Positions 1 through 11,400 are shown, counted from the first letter of the stretch. The stretch is 64,000 nt of DNA from Tatumella sp. JGM118 (GCF_018257515.1 NZ_JAERJR010000001.1:124001-188000), one strand, 5' to 3'. Notes: generated from the sequence alone by a model not told the origin. Numbers and translations: made by a program.

Positions 1-186
1 CTTTCGCCGCAGGACAGCCTCAACTCGCGCAGTAAAGCGATTGGCCTGGCGCGTAACCTGAATGCGCAATATGTGCTTTACAGCACGGCACGCGGGGATG
101 CCAAATCGCCTAAACTGCAGATGCAGCTCATGCTGGTACAGACCGGTGAGATTGTCTGGAGCGGCAGTGGCAACGCCGTCAATTGA
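1..186 (+). CDS. lpoB: Penicillin-binding protein activator LpoB, C-terminal part
   Basis: The last 61 codons of an outer-membrane lipoprotein that activates the peptidoglycan synthase PBP1B from the periplasmic side. The reading frame is open from base 1 and ends in TGA at 184-186. The visible part carries the LpoB-typical SKAIGLARNL and LMLVQTGEIVWSG stretches, matching the C-terminus of E. coli LpoB closely. The signal peptide and lipobox lie outside the window. The next gene, thiK, starts inside its 3' end, the arrangement expected from the E. coli lpoB-thiK-nagZ order. Confidence 0.9.
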   Translation, partial: LSPQDSLNSRSKAIGLARNLNAQYVLYSTARGDAKSPKLQMQLMLVQTGEIVWSGSGNAVN

Positions 187-994
187 TCCCTCGCTGGCAG
201 CGCTGCTTCGTCAACATCACCCGGCCGGTCTCTCTGCCGGGTGTTTTTTATCCCTTCCCGGGCTGAGCGGTCAGTCGGTTAAAATCACGCTTCCCGACGC
301 GACGCTGGTGGCCCGGCAGCAGCCGCGCCCGCCTTTGCCGTTTGTCGACCGCCGGCGTGAATACCGGGTGCTGAAAAAACTGGCCGCCGGACATCTGGTA
401 CTGCCGCCGCTGGCGGCTGACCGGCACTGGTTAGTACAACCCTGGCAAACCGGGGAAGAGCTATCGCCGCAGACCTTCTCTGAACACTCTTACGGGATCA
501 CGGCACAGCTTATCCGCTTACATCACCAGCCACTCACCGGTTACCGGCTCTCTGTAACTTCGCTTCTGGAACAGTACTGGCTGCTGTGCCGTGAGCACCA
601 TATTCACTGGCTCCGTCACTGGCGACGCCTGCGACAACGGGGAGAACCTGCGCCGTTGCGCCTCGCGCCGGTGCATATGGACCTCCACGCCGGGAATGTG
701 GTGCAGGGGAGTGACGGGTATCGTTTTATCGACTGGGAATATACCGCCGACGGTGATATTGCGGTTGATCTGGCCATCATTTCCATGAATGATCCGCAAC
801 ATGCATCACACTGGATAGCCTGTTATGCCCGCCAGTCAGGGATCTCTTCTCAACGGTTAGCCCGGCAGGTCGGTCACTGGCGGCCGTGGCTCAGCCTGCT
901 GGCCGCCTGCTGGTATCAGTTACGGGCAGAGCAGACAGAACACCCGCAACTCAGGCAGCTCGCCCGTCAGAGCTGGCAGACGCTCTCATTTTAA
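167..994 (+). CDS. thiK: Thiamine kinase
   Basis: Phosphorylates thiamine to thiamine monophosphate during vitamin salvage; member of the aminoglycoside phosphotransferase/choline kinase fold. The Brenner-type catalytic loop is visible as [12 protein letters not shown], followed by the metal-binding FIDWEY motif, both as in E. coli ThiK. The frame is open much further upstream inside lpoB, but a GTG at 167 preceded by GGAG gives 275 residues, close to the 274 of E. coli; the start is therefore an inference. It overlaps lpoB by 20 bases, suggesting translational coupling. The N-terminal 60 residues are divergent from the E. coli protein. Confidence 0.85.
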   Translation: MATPSIDPSLAALLRQHHPAGLSAGCFLSLPGLSGQSVKITLPDATLVARQQPRPPLPFVDRRREYRVLKKLAAGHLVLPPLAADRHWLVQPWQTGEELSPQTFSEHSYGITAQLIRLHHQPLTGYRLSVTSLLEQYWLLCREHHIHWLRHWRRLRQRGEPAPLRLAPVHMDLHAGNVVQGSDGYRFIDWEYTADGDIAVDLAIISMNDPQHASHWIACYARQSGISSQRLARQVGHWRPWLSLLAACWYQLRAEQTEHPQLRQLARQSWQTLSF

Positions 995-1029
995 ATCAAG
1001 ACTATTGCGCACGGATTAGGAAAAGTATT

Positions 1030-2073
1030 ATGACAACTTCATTGCCCGGACCACTGATGCTGGATGTGGAAGGCTACGAACTCGACCGCGAAGAGTGCGA
1101 GTTGCTGCAGCATCCGCTGACCGGCGGCGTGATCCTGTTCAGCCGTAACTACCACTCTCCGGACCAGCTGGCTGAACTGGTTCGCCAGATCCGTGCCGCG
1201 TCCCATACCCGGCTGGTGATCGCCGTGGACCAGGAAGGCGGGCGCGTCCAGCGTTTCCGCGAAGGCTTCACGCAACTGCCGGCCATGCAGTCGTTTTCGG
1301 CGCTGAGTGAAAATGAGCACCAGGCCGGTCAGCTGGCAAAAGAAGCGGGCTGGCAGATGGCTTCGGAAATGACGGCGATGGATATCGATATCAGCTTTGC
1401 GCCGGTCCTGGATATCGGCCATATCAGTGCGGCGATCGGTGACCGTTCGTTTCATGACAACCCGCAGATAGCCCTGTCAGTGGCCGAACAGTTTATTGCC
1501 GGTATGCACGACGCCGGCATGAAAACCACCGGCAAGCACTTCCCGGGGCATGGGGCCGTACAGGCCGATTCACACAAAGAAACGCCGATCGATTTACGGG
1601 ATGAAAAAACCTTACGTGAACACGATATGGCGATCTTCAGCCAGCTTATCCGCCGTCAGGGGCTGGATGCTGTCATGCCCGCCCATGTCATCTATCCGGC
1701 CGTGGATCCGCAACCGGCTTCCGGCTCATCGTACTGGCTGAAAACCGTTCTGCGTCAGGAGCTGGGCTTTGCCGGTGTTATCTTCTCTGATGATCTGTCG
1801 ATGGAAGGGGCAGCAGTGATGGGCTCTTACCCTGAAAGGGCGCAGCAATCACTGACCGCCGGGTGTGATGTTATCCTGGTCTGTAATCATCGTGCCGGGG
1901 CCGTTGAAGTCCTCGACCGCCTGCCACACACTACGGCCGAACGTCTGACCCGCCTGTTCCACCGCGGCACACCCGGCTACGCCAGCCTGCAACAGCAATC
2001 GCGCTGGAAAGCGAACCATCAGCAGTTAGCGACATTACAGCAACGCTGGCTGGAGGAAAAAGCCCGCCGTTGA
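1030..2073 (+). CDS. nagZ: Beta-N-acetylhexosaminidase NagZ
   Basis: Cytoplasmic family 3 glycoside hydrolase that removes N-acetylglucosamine from anhydro-muropeptides in peptidoglycan recycling. The 347-residue product has the catalytic KHFPGHG motif near residue 169 and the nucleophile-bearing FSDDLSM motif near residue 252. The ATG at 1030 has an AGGA-type ribosome site just upstream and lies 35 bases after thiK. Length is slightly over the 341 residues of E. coli NagZ because of a longer tail. In E. coli ycfP follows in the same direction; here it is absent. Confidence 0.95.
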   Translation: MTTSLPGPLMLDVEGYELDREECELLQHPLTGGVILFSRNYHSPDQLAELVRQIRAASHTRLVIAVDQEGGRVQRFREGFTQLPAMQSFSALSENEHQAGQLAKEAGWQMASEMTAMDIDISFAPVLDIGHISAAIGDRSFHDNPQIALSVAEQFIAGMHDAGMKTTGKHFPGHGAVQADSHKETPIDLRDEKTLREHDMAIFSQLIRRQGLDAVMPAHVIYPAVDPQPASGSSYWLKTVLRQELGFAGVIFSDDLSMEGAAVMGSYPERAQQSLTAGCDVILVCNHRAGAVEVLDRLPHTTAERLTRLFHRGTPGYASLQQQSRWKANHQQLATLQQRWLEEKARR

Positions 2074-2379
2074 TCACCCCGGCCGCCACGCTATTCCGGC
2101 TTACCCGTCTCAGTAAGCCGGAGATCCCTCTGTTACAAATCACCCTTCCTTATATTTAGCCCGATGTTTTTTTGTCCGTTACTGATGTTTTTTCCGGTCC
2201 GACGGCCGGCCGGTACACTCTCACCCTGCGGTTATTTTCCGGGCTTATCATTTTGGTAGGAACCGTTCACCGGCTCGTGTTATGCTGAATTCAGACGTTT
2301 ATTTTAAAATTTAACTTTATGTTAGCTAAGGGTATTATCACCCTGGTTCAACTAGCAGCAGATATTTTGGGGGGTTTAG
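2074..2379. other. nagZ-ndh intergenic region, ndh leader
   Basis: No gene is seen in these 306 bases; E. coli carries ycfP here. The last 120 bases are AT-rich and presumably hold the ndh promoter. I could not find a convincing TTGAT-N4-ATCAA FNR box, the element that represses ndh in E. coli. A run of six G directly upstream of the ndh TTG codon serves as ribosome site. Confidence 0.5.
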
Positions 2380-3684
2380 TTGACTACATCTGTGCAAAAA
2401 ATCGTCATTGTTGGCGGAGGGGCCGGTGGACTGGAGCTGGCGACTCAACTGGGCAATAAACTCGGAAGACATAAGAAAGCTGAGATAACGCTGGTCGACA
2501 GAAATCAGACACACTTATGGAAACCACTGTTACACGAAATTGCGGCAGGTTCGATGGATGAAGGCATCGATGCCCTCAGTTATCTGGCTCAGGCCCATCA
2601 TCATCACTTTACCTTCCGTCTGGGTACTCTGACAGAAATCAACCGCGAAGAAAAAAAACTACGTCTGGCCGAAATCCGTGATGAAGACGGTCAGGTACTG
2701 GTGGAAGAGCGTGATCTGCCGTATGACACGCTGGTGATGGCGTTAGGCAGTGCATCGAACGATTTCGGCACACCTGGCGTCAAAGATCACTGTATTTTCC
2801 TGGATAACCCGCATCAGGCGCAGCGGTTCCACAACCAGATGCTGAACCTGTTCCTGAAATACAGTGCCGGGACACAGCCACAGAAAAAAGTGAATATCGC
2901 TATCGTCGGTGGCGGGGCGACAGGGGTTGAGCTGTCCGCTGAACTCTATAACGCGGTAAAAGAACTGCACAGCTATGGTTACAAAGAGCTGGGCGGTGAA
3001 GCCCTCAATGTGACTCTGGTGGAAGCCGGGGAACGCATCCTGCCGGCATTACCACCACGTATCTCCGCCGCGGCAGAACTGGAGCTTAAAAAGCTGGGAG
3101 TGAATGTCCTGACGCAGACCATGGTGACGCGGGCCGATGCTGACGGACTGGAAACCAAATCCGGCGAGAAGATCTACGCGGACCTGATGGTCTGGGCGGC
3201 CGGGATTAAAGCGCCCGATTTTATGAAAGACATCGGCGGTCTGGAAACCAACCGCATCAACCAGCTGGTGGTTACGCCGACGCTGCAGACTACCCGCGAT
3301 GAAGATATCTATGCCATCGGTGACTGTGCTTCCTGTGCATTACCGGGGGGCGGATTTGTGCCTCCGCGTGCGCAGTCTGCGCACCAGATGGCCTCGCGGG
3401 TGCTGGCAAATATTATTGCCCGCCGTAAAGGGAAGTCTCAGCAGGACTACGTCTATAAAGATTACGGTTCCCTGGTGTCACTGTCCCGATTCACCACCGT
3501 GGGCAGCCTGATGGGTAACCTGATGCGTGGCTCAATGATGGTTGAGGGTAAGATTGCCCGCATGGTGTATATCTCTCTTTACCGTATGCACCAGATAGCC
3601 TTGCACGGTTACTTCAAGACCGGGCTGATGATGCTGTCCGGCAGCATCAACCGGGTCATCCGGCCGAAACTGAAACTGCACTGA
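2380..3684 (+). CDS. ndh: NADH dehydrogenase type II
   Basis: Membrane-associated FAD enzyme that passes electrons from NADH to ubiquinone without pumping protons. The 434 residues equal the E. coli length. Two Rossmann nucleotide motifs are visible: [14 protein letters not shown] near residue 9 (FAD) and [17 protein letters not shown] near residue 173 (NADH), plus the FAD-contacting DIYAIGDCA. Translation starts at TTG, as in E. coli ndh, with GGGGGG six bases upstream. A strong terminator follows at 3700. Confidence 0.96.
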   Translation: MTTSVQKIVIVGGGAGGLELATQLGNKLGRHKKAEITLVDRNQTHLWKPLLHEIAAGSMDEGIDALSYLAQAHHHHFTFRLGTLTEINREEKKLRLAEIRDEDGQVLVEERDLPYDTLVMALGSASNDFGTPGVKDHCIFLDNPHQAQRFHNQMLNLFLKYSAGTQPQKKVNIAIVGGGATGVELSAELYNAVKELHSYGYKELGGEALNVTLVEAGERILPALPPRISAAAELELKKLGVNVLTQTMVTRADADGLETKSGEKIYADLMVWAAGIKAPDFMKDIGGLETNRINQLVVTPTLQTTRDEDIYAIGDCASCALPGGGFVPPRAQSAHQMASRVLANIIARRKGKSQQDYVYKDYGSLVSLSRFTTVGSLMGNLMRGSMMVEGKIARMVYISLYRMHQIALHGYFKTGLMMLSGSINRVIRPKLKLH

Positions 3685-3699
3685 TTTTTATCTCCCGTC

Positions 3700-3727
3700 C
3701 CCCGGCCCGTCTGTGGCCGGGGTTTTT
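3700..3727 (+). terminator. Rho-independent terminator of ndh
   Basis: Stem CCCCGGCC (3700-3707) pairs perfectly with GGCCGGGG (3715-3722), seven-base loop, then TTTTT. It lies 15 bases after the ndh stop codon. Confidence 0.9.
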
Positions 3728-3911
3728 ATCAGAAGCGTCCCAAAATGTCGCGAGAGATACGCCGACAGCCATTTGTTCCTTTTGTCTGATAGTGCCCCCC
3801 GGATGATTCTGCGAGACTGCCAGCAACAAGGCGGGACACGCACGCCGTCAGTAATCTACTGAAACTTCACTATGTTAATGCGTGGTCATTCGATCAGTCA
3901 GGAGGATCCCT

Positions 3912-4454
3912 GTGAATAAATCAATGGTTGCAGGTGTAGGAATCGGAATAGTCGCGGCATTAGGTATCGCGTCGGTGGCCGGTGTGAACATGTTCCATCG
4001 TAATCCGGAGTTCGCCCAGGTGATGTCGGCAACGCCTATCCGTGAGGTGATCAAAAATCCTCGTCAGGAGTGCCATGCGGTCAATGTTGTTCACCGCCGC
4101 GCGGTACAGGATGAAAACCGTCTGGCCGGCTCGGTGCTTGGCGCCGTGGCGGGTGGGGTGCTGGGGCATCAGTTCGGCGGAGGTCACGGACGGACACTGG
4201 CAACGGTCGCCGGGGCGGTAGCCGGTGGTTACGCAGGCAACCAGGCGCAGGCCGGTTTACAGAACCGCGATACCTACACCACAACACGCCAGCAGTGCAG
4301 GACCGTCTATGATAAGCAGGAAAAAACACTGGGCTATGATGTGACCTATAAGATAGGCGACCAGCAGGGCAAAATCCGCATGGATAAAGACCCGGGGACC
4401 CGTATCCCGCTGGACAACCGGGGACAGCTGATCATCGATAGCACCCGCAGTTAA
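3912..4454 (+). CDS. ycfJ: Glycine-zipper 2TM domain protein YcfJ
   Basis: Small envelope protein of unknown biochemical role. An N-terminal hydrophobic segment (residues 5-25) is followed by a conserved Cys-containing stretch with HRRAVQDENR and a glycine zipper of the form GxxxGxxxG (GSVLGAVAGGVLG) that can form paired membrane helices, then a conserved CRTVYDKQEKTLGYDVTY region. GTG at 3912 preceded by AGGAGG at 3899-3904 fixes the start and gives 180 residues, as in E. coli. E. coli has bhsA and ldtC between this gene and mfd; they are absent here. Confidence 0.9.
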   Translation: MNKSMVAGVGIGIVAALGIASVAGVNMFHRNPEFAQVMSATPIREVIKNPRQECHAVNVVHRRAVQDENRLAGSVLGAVAGGVLGHQFGGGHGRTLATVAGAVAGGYAGNQAQAGLQNRDTYTTTRQQCRTVYDKQEKTLGYDVTYKIGDQQGKIRMDKDPGTRIPLDNRGQLIIDSTRS

Positions 4455-4468
4455 GCGTCTGTTGTTAT

Positions 4469-4488
4469 AAAGCCCCCGCGGGGGCTTT
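4469..4488. terminator. Bidirectional terminator between ycfJ and mfd
   Basis: A perfect 20-base palindrome AAAGCCCCC/GGGGGCTTT with GC centre sits between the convergent stop codons of ycfJ and mfd and can terminate both. Confidence 0.85.
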
Positions 4489-4492
4489 ATGT

Positions 4493-7400
4493 TTACAGGC
4501 GGTGCTGCTGCATCTGCAATAACAGTTCAGCGATCCACTCGATACGCAGCTTCCGCTCCTGCAGGTCGCGGGTAAAGCGCAGTTTTACCGGGCCTTCCAG
4601 CTTCCACTGCTGCGGGTCTTTCTGTAACAGACCAATCAGCCAGCCAGGGTCGACATGGTTTTTCTCAGCAAATTCGATGTACCCCCCTTTCTCTCCGGCT
4701 TCAATTTTCCGGATCCCCAGTGCTTTCGCTTGCTGACGCAGACGTGCAATATCCAGCAGATAGCGGGCAGGGTCCGGCAGCAGTCCGAAACGGTCAATCA
4801 GTTCGACTTTCAGTTCCTGTATTTCGTCTTCACTGTCCGCACTGGCGATACGTTTGTAGAACGACAACCGGGTATTCACATCCGGAATATACTCTTCCGG
4901 CAGCAGGGCAGGCAGCCTTAACTCCACTTCTGTCTGCTGACTGGTGAGGTCTTCCAGCGACGGTTCACGTCCTTCCTTCAGTGCGTCGACGGCATTTTCC
5001 AGCAGCTCCATATACAGGGTAAAGCCAAGCGTCTCCATCTGTCCGCTCTGGTCCTCACCCAGCAGTTCACCGGCCCCGCGGATTTCCAGGTCATGGGTCG
5101 CCAGCGCAAAACCGGCCCCCAGGTCTTCCAGCGAGGCGATCGCCTCCAGACGCTTCTTCGCATCGGTGGTCATGGCTTTCGGATGCGGCGTCAGCAACCA
5201 GGCATAGGCCTGGTGATGAGAACGACCGACGCGTCCGCGTAGCTGGTGCAGCTGTGCCAGACCGAAGTGGTCGGCTCGTTCGATTATGATGGTATTGGCG
5301 CTCGGGATATCGATACCGGTTTCGATAATGGTGGTGCAGACCAGCACATTGAAGCGCTGGTGATGGAAATCATTCATCACCCGCTCCAGCTCACGTTCAC
5401 GCATCTGGCCGTGACCGACGCTGACACGGGCTTCCGGTACCAGGGCAGCCAGTCGCTCTGCGGCTTTACCGATGTTTTCGACATCATTATACAGGTAATA
5501 CACCTGACCTCCGCGCAGCACTTCACGCAGGATAGCTTCACGCACCACCAGGTCATCGTATTCACGGACGAAGGTTTTTACCGCCAGGCGGCGGGCCGGC
5601 GGCGTCGCAATGATCGACAGGTCACGCATACCACTCATCGCCATGTTCAGTGTCCGCGGGATCGGGGTCGCCGTCAGGGTAAGAATATCCACATCGGCCC
5701 GCATCGCCTTGATACGCTCTTTATGCCGGACCCCGAACCGGTGCTCTTCATCGACAATCAGTAATCCCAGATCATGCCATTTCAGATCACTCATCAGCAG
5801 TTTGTGGGTACCGATCAGAATGTCGACTTTACCTTCGCTGGCCTCCTGCAGCACTGCATTCTGCTCTTTGGTGGTACGGAAACGGGAAAGCATTTCGATA
5901 CGCACCGGCCAGTCCGCAAAACGGTCACGGAAATTATCGAAGTGCTGCTGGGCCAGCAGGGTGGTCGGTACCAGCACCGCGACCTGTTTATTATTTTCGA
6001 CGGCCAGGAAGGCGGCACGCATGGCGACTTCGGTTTTGCCGAAACCGACATCCCCGCAGACCAGCCTGTCCATCGCCAGCGGCTGGCACATATCGCTCAG
6101 TACAGCGTTAATGGCTTGCCCCTGATCCGGGGTGGTTTCGTAGGGGAAGCCCTCACAGAATTTCTGATACATTTCGCGCTGATGTCTGAACGCATACCCG
6201 GTTTTGGCGGCCCGCTGGGCATAAATATCCAGCAGTTCAGCGGCCACATCACGTACTTTTTCCGCCGCTTTCTGCCGGGCACGGCTCCAGCTGTCACTGC
6301 CCAGTTTGTGCAGCGGGGCATTTTCATCGGCTCCGCCGGCATAACGGCTGATCAGGTGTAAAGAGGATACCGGCACATACAGGCTGGCATTGCCCGCATA
6401 GGTCAGCATCAGATACTCACCTTTTACCCCGCCAGCTTCCAGGGTGGTCATTCCCGCGTAACGTCCCACACCGTGTTCCAGGTGAACCACCGGTTGCCCC
6501 GGATGCAGTTCGGCCAGGTTACGGATCAGCACATCCGGGTTAATGGTTTTGCGGTTGTCCTGACGACGGTGAATCACCCGTTCACCCAGTAAGTCGGTTT
6601 CACAGATCAGTGCACGCTGCCGCAGATCATCGATAAACCCGCGTTCTGCCGGGCCTGTCATCAGGTAATAGCCGGGCGTGCGGGCTTCGTTCAGCAACTC
6701 GATCCCGGTCGGACGGATTTTTATTTTACTCAACTGCTCCTGGAGCCGTTCGCGACGTCCTTGGCTCTCCACCGAGAAAATAATGGCGCCGTCAAAGGAT
6801 TCGATGAAGTTGCGTAACGCGCCGAGCGGCTCACGGGCCTGCGCCTGCAGGCTGATGTCCGGCAGCGGGCGGTAGTTCAGGTTCGTATTGGCGGCTTTAT
6901 CTTTGACCTCCCCGCTGGACAGCCGGATCAGTGGCCATTGCTTCAGGGCGGTCATCAGCGTCTCCGGCGGCAGCCAGAGCGTCTGTGGCTCCAGCAGCGG
7001 GCGTAACGGATCCACCCGACGGTTTTCATAACGCTGAGTGGTGTCCTGCCAGAATCGTTCACTGCCGGCCAGGATATCGCCACAGCTTAACAGCAGGGTA
7101 CCGGCAGGCAGATAGTCGAATAACGGCAGTAGCGGAGAAGAGAAGAACAGCGGCTGCCAGTATTCAATCCCCACCGGCAGGGTGCCTTTACTGACCTGCT
7201 GGTAAATATGGCCGGCATCGCGTAACACATCAAAGTGCTCACGCCATTGGGTACGGAAAAGTTCGATCGAGGCTTTATCCGTCGGAAACTCATGGGCAGG
7301 CAGCAGATTAATGGCTTCCACTTCCTCCAGTGTGCGCTGACTGTCGGTATCAAACAGACGCAGGCTGTCGATTTCATTGTCAAAAAAATCGATCCGGTAG

Positions 7401-7936
7401 GGCTGTTCACTGCCCATCGGGAACAGGTCGAGCAGGGCACCACGGATGGCAAATTCACCATGTTCCATCACCTGGTCCACATGCCGGTAACCGGCCTGGT
7501 CGAGCTGCTCACGCAACAAATCCCGGGAGATCTTCTGCCCGCGGGACATCATCAGGGCATACCCCTGCAGGAAAGTATGCGGGCAGACACGCTGCATCAG
7601 AGTATTGACCGGCAGGATCAGTACCCCATTTTCCATGGCGGGCAGCTGATACAACGTCGCTAAACGTTCCGAAATAATATCCTGATGAGGAGAGAAACTG
7701 TCGTACGGGAGGGTTTCCCAGTCAGGCAAGTGGCTCACGGGCAGGGTTGTAAACTGACGGATTTCCCCCTGCAGATGCAGGGCAGACTGCATATCATTGG
7801 TGATCAGTAACAGTGGCCCGTTATGGCGTTCTGCAATATCGGCACACTCTGCGGCCAGTGCCGCGCCTGTTAATAGCCCCAGCTGACGGTGGTCGCCGGC
7901 ATTGACGGGCAGCGAATAACTTGTCTTATCTGACAT
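4493..7936 (-). CDS. mfd: Transcription-repair coupling factor Mfd
   Basis: DNA translocase that removes RNA polymerase stalled at lesions and recruits UvrA. The 1147 residues match E. coli Mfd (1148). The UvrB-homology N-terminus (DWETLPYDSFSPHQD), the RNA-polymerase-interaction region (VVHLEHGVGRYAG), and the superfamily 2 motor with Walker A CGDVGFGKTEVAM, DEEH box IVDEEHRFG, and motif VI QLRGRVGRS are all visible in order, followed by the TRG motif region and the C-terminal inhibitory domain. It is transcribed alone and convergent to ycfJ; long open frames on the opposite strand are shadows of its GC-rich codon pattern. Confidence 0.97.
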   Translation of the reverse strand: MSDKTSYSLPVNAGDHRQLGLLTGAALAAECADIAERHNGPLLLITNDMQSALHLQGEIRQFTTLPVSHLPDWETLPYDSFSPHQDIISERLATLYQLPAMENGVLILPVNTLMQRVCPHTFLQGYALMMSRGQKISRDLLREQLDQAGYRHVDQVMEHGEFAIRGALLDLFPMGSEQPYRIDFFDNEIDSLRLFDTDSQRTLEEVEAINLLPAHEFPTDKASIELFRTQWREHFDVLRDAGHIYQQVSKGTLPVGIEYWQPLFFSSPLLPLFDYLPAGTLLLSCGDILAGSERFWQDTTQRYENRRVDPLRPLLEPQTLWLPPETLMTALKQWPLIRLSSGEVKDKAANTNLNYRPLPDISLQAQAREPLGALRNFIESFDGAIIFSVESQGRRERLQEQLSKIKIRPTGIELLNEARTPGYYLMTGPAERGFIDDLRQRALICETDLLGERVIHRRQDNRKTINPDVLIRNLAELHPGQPVVHLEHGVGRYAGMTTLEAGGVKGEYLMLTYAGNASLYVPVSSLHLISRYAGGADENAPLHKLGSDSWSRARQKAAEKVRDVAAELLDIYAQRAAKTGYAFRHQREMYQKFCEGFPYETTPDQGQAINAVLSDMCQPLAMDRLVCGDVGFGKTEVAMRAAFLAVENNKQVAVLVPTTLLAQQHFDNFRDRFADWPVRIEMLSRFRTTKEQNAVLQEASEGKVDILIGTHKLLMSDLKWHDLGLLIVDEEHRFGVRHKERIKAMRADVDILTLTATPIPRTLNMAMSGMRDLSIIATPPARRLAVKTFVREYDDLVVREAILREVLRGGQVYYLYNDVENIGKAAERLAALVPEARVSVGHGQMRERELERVMNDFHHQRFNVLVCTTIIETGIDIPSANTIIIERADHFGLAQLHQLRGRVGRSHHQAYAWLLTPHPKAMTTDAKKRLEAIASLEDLGAGFALATHDLEIRGAGELLGEDQSGQMETLGFTLYMELLENAVDALKEGREPSLEDLTSQQTEVELRLPALLPEEYIPDVNTRLSFYKRIASADSEDEIQELKVELIDRFGLLPDPARYLLDIARLRQQAKALGIRKIEAGEKGGYIEFAEKNHVDPGWLIGLLQKDPQQWKLEGPVKLRFTRDLQERKLRIEWIAELLLQMQQHRL

Positions 7937-8227
7937 ATGGGCTAATCATTCTCTCCGGATTTTCCAGACCGCTATGATTCCACAGAACGTCGCGGGGATC
8001 ATCTTCCTGACAACATTTTCCTGCCCGCGCGGGAGCAGAGCGCATTGAACACGCTGTCATTTTAATCGTTAATGGTGAAAAAACAGGCAGTGAGCGATTA
8101 TTTTTCCCGGAAAGGGCCATTATCCAGATAACTTTACCTGCCAAACAGAGAGGCAGGGTTTCCTTAACGGTCAGGCTCCTTTATCATCCTGATACTGAAT
8201 TTCAGGCAACCGTCCGGGACGGATTTC

Positions 8228-9427
8228 ATGTACCAACCCGTAGCTCTGTTTATAGGTCTGCGTTATATGCGCGGACGTGCATCCGACCGTTTTGGTCGGT
8301 TTGTTTCATGGTTATCAGCCATCGGCATTACGTTGGGGGTGCTGGCATTAGTCACCGTTCTCTCGGTGATGAATGGATTCGAACGCCAGCTTGAAGGCAA
8401 TATTCTGGGACTGATGCCTCAGGCACTGGTCACCAGTGACAGCGGCAGTATCAATCCGCAGAAGGTGCCGGCGGACAGCCTGCACCTGCAGGGGATCTCG
8501 CGTATTGCACCGCTGACAACGGCGGATGTGGTCCTGCAGAGTGCCCACAGTGTCGCGGTCGGGGTGATGCTGGGGATTAATCCTCAGGAAAAAGATCCGC
8601 TGATACCTTACCTGGTGGCCGGCTCGGCGAATGATCTGCAGCCCGGGACCTACCGCATTATTCTTGGCGCACAACTGGCCAGTCAGCTGGGGGTTCAGCC
8701 CGGCGACCGTCTGCGCCTGATGGTGCCTTCCGTCAGTCAGTTCACCCCTGTCGGTCGTATCCCCAGCGAGCGTATCTTTACCGTGGCGGGCACCTATGCC
8801 GCCGACAGTGAAGTCGACAGCTATCAGATTCTGGTCAACCAGCAGGATGCCTCACGGGTCATGCATTATCCGGCCGGTAATATTACCGGCTGGCGTCTGT
8901 GGCTGGACCACCCGCTGGATGTGGATCAGCTGAGTCAGCAGACGCTGGCGCACGGCTTAGAGTGGAAGGACTGGCGCGAGCGTAAGGGCGATCTGTTCCA
9001 GGCCGTGCGTATGGAAAAAAATATGATGGGTCTGCTGCTGAGCTTAATTGTGGCGGTGGCGGCTTTTAATATCATTACCTCCCTCGGCCTGCTGATTATG
9101 GAAAAGCAGGGAGAAGTGGCCATCCTGCAGACTCAGGGGCTGACACGCCGTCAGATCACCGCCGTATTTATGGTACAGGGTGCCAGTGCCGGGATTGCCG
9201 GTGCACTGCTCGGCACTCTGGGCGGGGTCCTGCTGGCCAGTCAGCTGAACCATCTGTTACCGGTCATTGGTCTGTTCCTGGATGGGGCAGAATTACCGGT
9301 TGATATTAATCCGGTGCAGGTCGTCACTATCGCCGTGACGGCGATGATCGTTGCGTTGCTGGCAACACTTTATCCTGCATGGCGCGCCGCCGCCGTACAA
9401 CCCGCTGAGGCTCTACGCTATGAATAA
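8228..9427 (+). CDS. lolC: Lipoprotein-releasing system membrane protein LolC
   Basis: Inner-membrane subunit of the LolCDE ABC extractor, which releases outer-membrane lipoproteins to the periplasmic carrier LolA. 399 residues, as in E. coli. It shows one N-terminal membrane helix, a large periplasmic domain and three C-terminal helices (MacB/FtsX-type topology). Its stop overlaps lolD by eight bases (ATGAATAA), so the three genes form one translation-coupled operon. The 290-base divergent gap to mfd presumably carries promoters for both. Confidence 0.95.
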   Translation: MYQPVALFIGLRYMRGRASDRFGRFVSWLSAIGITLGVLALVTVLSVMNGFERQLEGNILGLMPQALVTSDSGSINPQKVPADSLHLQGISRIAPLTTADVVLQSAHSVAVGVMLGINPQEKDPLIPYLVAGSANDLQPGTYRIILGAQLASQLGVQPGDRLRLMVPSVSQFTPVGRIPSERIFTVAGTYAADSEVDSYQILVNQQDASRVMHYPAGNITGWRLWLDHPLDVDQLSQQTLAHGLEWKDWRERKGDLFQAVRMEKNMMGLLLSLIVAVAAFNIITSLGLLIMEKQGEVAILQTQGLTRRQITAVFMVQGASAGIAGALLGTLGGVLLASQLNHLLPVIGLFLDGAELPVDINPVQVVTIAVTAMIVALLATLYPAWRAAAVQPAEALRYE

Positions 9428-10124
9428 TTCACTGTTACTGCAATGTGATCGGCTGTGCAAACGCTATCAGGAAGGCAGCGTACAGACCGACGTACTGAAA
9501 GAAGTTTCCTTCACCCTGCAACCCGGTGAAATGACAGCGATTGTCGGCAGTTCCGGCTCCGGTAAAAGTACCTTACTGCATCTGCTGGGCGGGCTGGATT
9601 CGCCGACCTCCGGCGAAGTGCTGTTTAAAGGCCAGTCGCTGAACCGTATGTCAGCGGCGGCGAAGGCGGAATTACGTAACCGGGAACTGGGTTTTATCTA
9701 CCAGTTCCATCATCTGCTGCCTGATTTTTCGGCGGTGGAAAACGTGGCGATGCCGTTGCTGATCGGCAAAAAATCAGGCACAGAAGCCTTACAACGCGCG
9801 ACAGAAATGCTGGCTGCGGTCGGGCTGGCGGCGCGTGCAGCCCACCGTCCGTCGGAACTTTCCGGCGGCGAACGGCAGCGTGTGGCTATCGCCCGTGCGC
9901 TGGTTAACCGGCCGAGCCTGGTGATGGCGGATGAACCGACCGGGAACCTGGATGCGCGGAATGCGGATGCCATCTTTCAGTTACTGGGTGAGCTTAACCA
10001 GACGCAGGGGACAGCCTTCCTGGTGGTGACCCATGACCTGTCACTGGCAAAACGGCTCAGCCGTCAGATGGAAATGCGTGACGGGAAATTAACTGCGGAT
10101 GTCACCCTGACAGGAGCGTTGTAA
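9420..10124 (+). CDS. lolD: Lipoprotein-releasing system ATPase LolD
   Basis: Nucleotide-binding subunit of LolCDE. Walker [13 protein letters not shown] signature LSGGE and Walker [13 protein letters not shown] are all present, with the H-loop VVTHD. The frame is open further upstream within lolC, but ATG at 9420 starts the conserved sequence and gives 234 residues (E. coli 233). It overlaps lolC by eight bases and lolE by one base. Confidence 0.96.
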   Translation: MNNSLLLQCDRLCKRYQEGSVQTDVLKEVSFTLQPGEMTAIVGSSGSGKSTLLHLLGGLDSPTSGEVLFKGQSLNRMSAAAKAELRNRELGFIYQFHHLLPDFSAVENVAMPLLIGKKSGTEALQRATEMLAAVGLAARAAHRPSELSGGERQRVAIARALVNRPSLVMADEPTGNLDARNADAIFQLLGELNQTQGTAFLVVTHDLSLAKRLSRQMEMRDGKLTADVTLTGAL

Positions 10125-11368
10125 TGCGTCTTCCGTTATCTCTGCTACTGGCCTTTCGTTTCAGCCGCGGTCGCCGGCGCGGTGGCATGGTCTCGCTGAT
10201 TTCAGTTATTTCCACGGTCGGCATTGCACTGGGCGTGGCGGTACTGATCATCGGGCTCAGTGCGATGAACGGGTTTGAGCGTCAGCTGAATGAACGTATT
10301 CTCAGCGTGGTGCCCCACGGTGAAATTGAACCGGTACATCAGCCATTTACCAACTGGCAGCAACTGATTGCCCCGATTGAGCAGGTGCCGGGGATTGCCG
10401 CGGCGGCAGGCTATATTAATTTTACCGGGCTTGTGGAAAGCGCCAGTAAGCTCCAGGCCCTGACGGTCAAGGGCGTTGACCCGCAGGCAGAAACACGGCT
10501 CAGTTCGTTACCGATGTTTGTGCAGAATAACCGCTGGGCCGACTTCCGTGCCGGTCAGCAGCAGATCATTCTGGGGGGCGGGATCGCTAAGTCCTTATCG
10601 GTGAAAACCGGTGACTGGATAACCATCATGATCCCGAACAATGACGGCCAGAACCGGCTGATGCAGCCGAAGAGAATTCGTCTGCAGGTGGAAGGTATTC
10701 TGCAACTGAGCGGTATGCTGGACCACAGTCTGGCGCTGGTACCACTGGCCGATGCCCAGCGTTATCTGGAGATGGGCGACAGTGTGACCGGTATTGCGCT
10801 GAAGATGAGTGATCCGTTTAAGGCGGTCAGTCTGGTACGTTCTGCCGGCGAGGTTACCCACAGTTATGTCTATATCCGTAACTGGATCAGTAACTATGGC
10901 TATATGTACCACGATATTCAGATGATCCGCGCCATTATGTATCTGGCAATGATCCTCGTGATCGGGGTGGCCTGTTTTAACATCGTCTCGACGCTGGTGA
11001 TGGCGGTGAAGGATAAGAGCAGTGATATCGCGGTGCTACGTACCCTGGGGGCCGGTAACCGGCTGATCCGGTCCGTGTTTATCTGGTACGGCCTGCTGGC
11101 CGGGCTGGCCGGCAGTATTGCCGGGGTGATCGTCGGGGTACTGGGGGCGCTGAATCTGACCGCAATCATCCGCGGACTGGAAAAAATGACCGGTCATCAC
11201 TTCCTGTCCGGAGATATTTACTTTATCGATTTCCTGCCCTCGGAACTGCACTGGGTGGATGTCTGGTCGGTACTGGTGACCGCCATTGCACTGACCCTGC
11301 TGGCCAGCTGGTATCCGGCCCGTCGTGCCAGCCGGATAGATCCGGCCCGGGTACTGAGCGGCCAGTAA
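10124..11368 (+). CDS. lolE: Lipoprotein-releasing system membrane protein LolE
   Basis: Partner of LolC in the LolCDE heterotetramer; binds the lipoprotein substrate in the inner membrane. 414 residues, the family length. The N-terminal stretch [19 protein letters not shown] is the first membrane helix, followed by the periplasmic domain and three helices at the C-terminus ending in [22 protein letters not shown] overlap with lolD. In E. coli nagK follows; here a terminator and an unrelated sulfonate locus do. Confidence 0.95.
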   Translation: MRLPLSLLLAFRFSRGRRRGGMVSLISVISTVGIALGVAVLIIGLSAMNGFERQLNERILSVVPHGEIEPVHQPFTNWQQLIAPIEQVPGIAAAAGYINFTGLVESASKLQALTVKGVDPQAETRLSSLPMFVQNNRWADFRAGQQQIILGGGIAKSLSVKTGDWITIMIPNNDGQNRLMQPKRIRLQVEGILQLSGMLDHSLALVPLADAQRYLEMGDSVTGIALKMSDPFKAVSLVRSAGEVTHSYVYIRNWISNYGYMYHDIQMIRAIMYLAMILVIGVACFNIVSTLVMAVKDKSSDIAVLRTLGAGNRLIRSVFIWYGLLAGLAGSIAGVIVGVLGALNLTAIIRGLEKMTGHHFLSGDIYFIDFLPSELHWVDVWSVLVTAIALTLLASWYPARRASRIDPARVLSGQ

Positions 11369-11373
11369 CACTC

Positions 11374-11400
11374 AGCCCTGCCGGTGTCTCCGGCAGGGCT
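11374..11400. terminator. Bidirectional terminator after lolE
   Basis: Perfect 11-bp stem AGCCCTGCCGG/CCGGCAGGGCT with a five-base loop, between the convergent lolE and the sulfonate-binding protein gene. Confidence 0.85.

Noticed and set aside
5246-6361. Long plus-strand frames opposite mfd (172-195 codons)
   Set aside because: They mirror the GC-rich codon pattern of mfd, have no ribosome sites or recognisable motifs.
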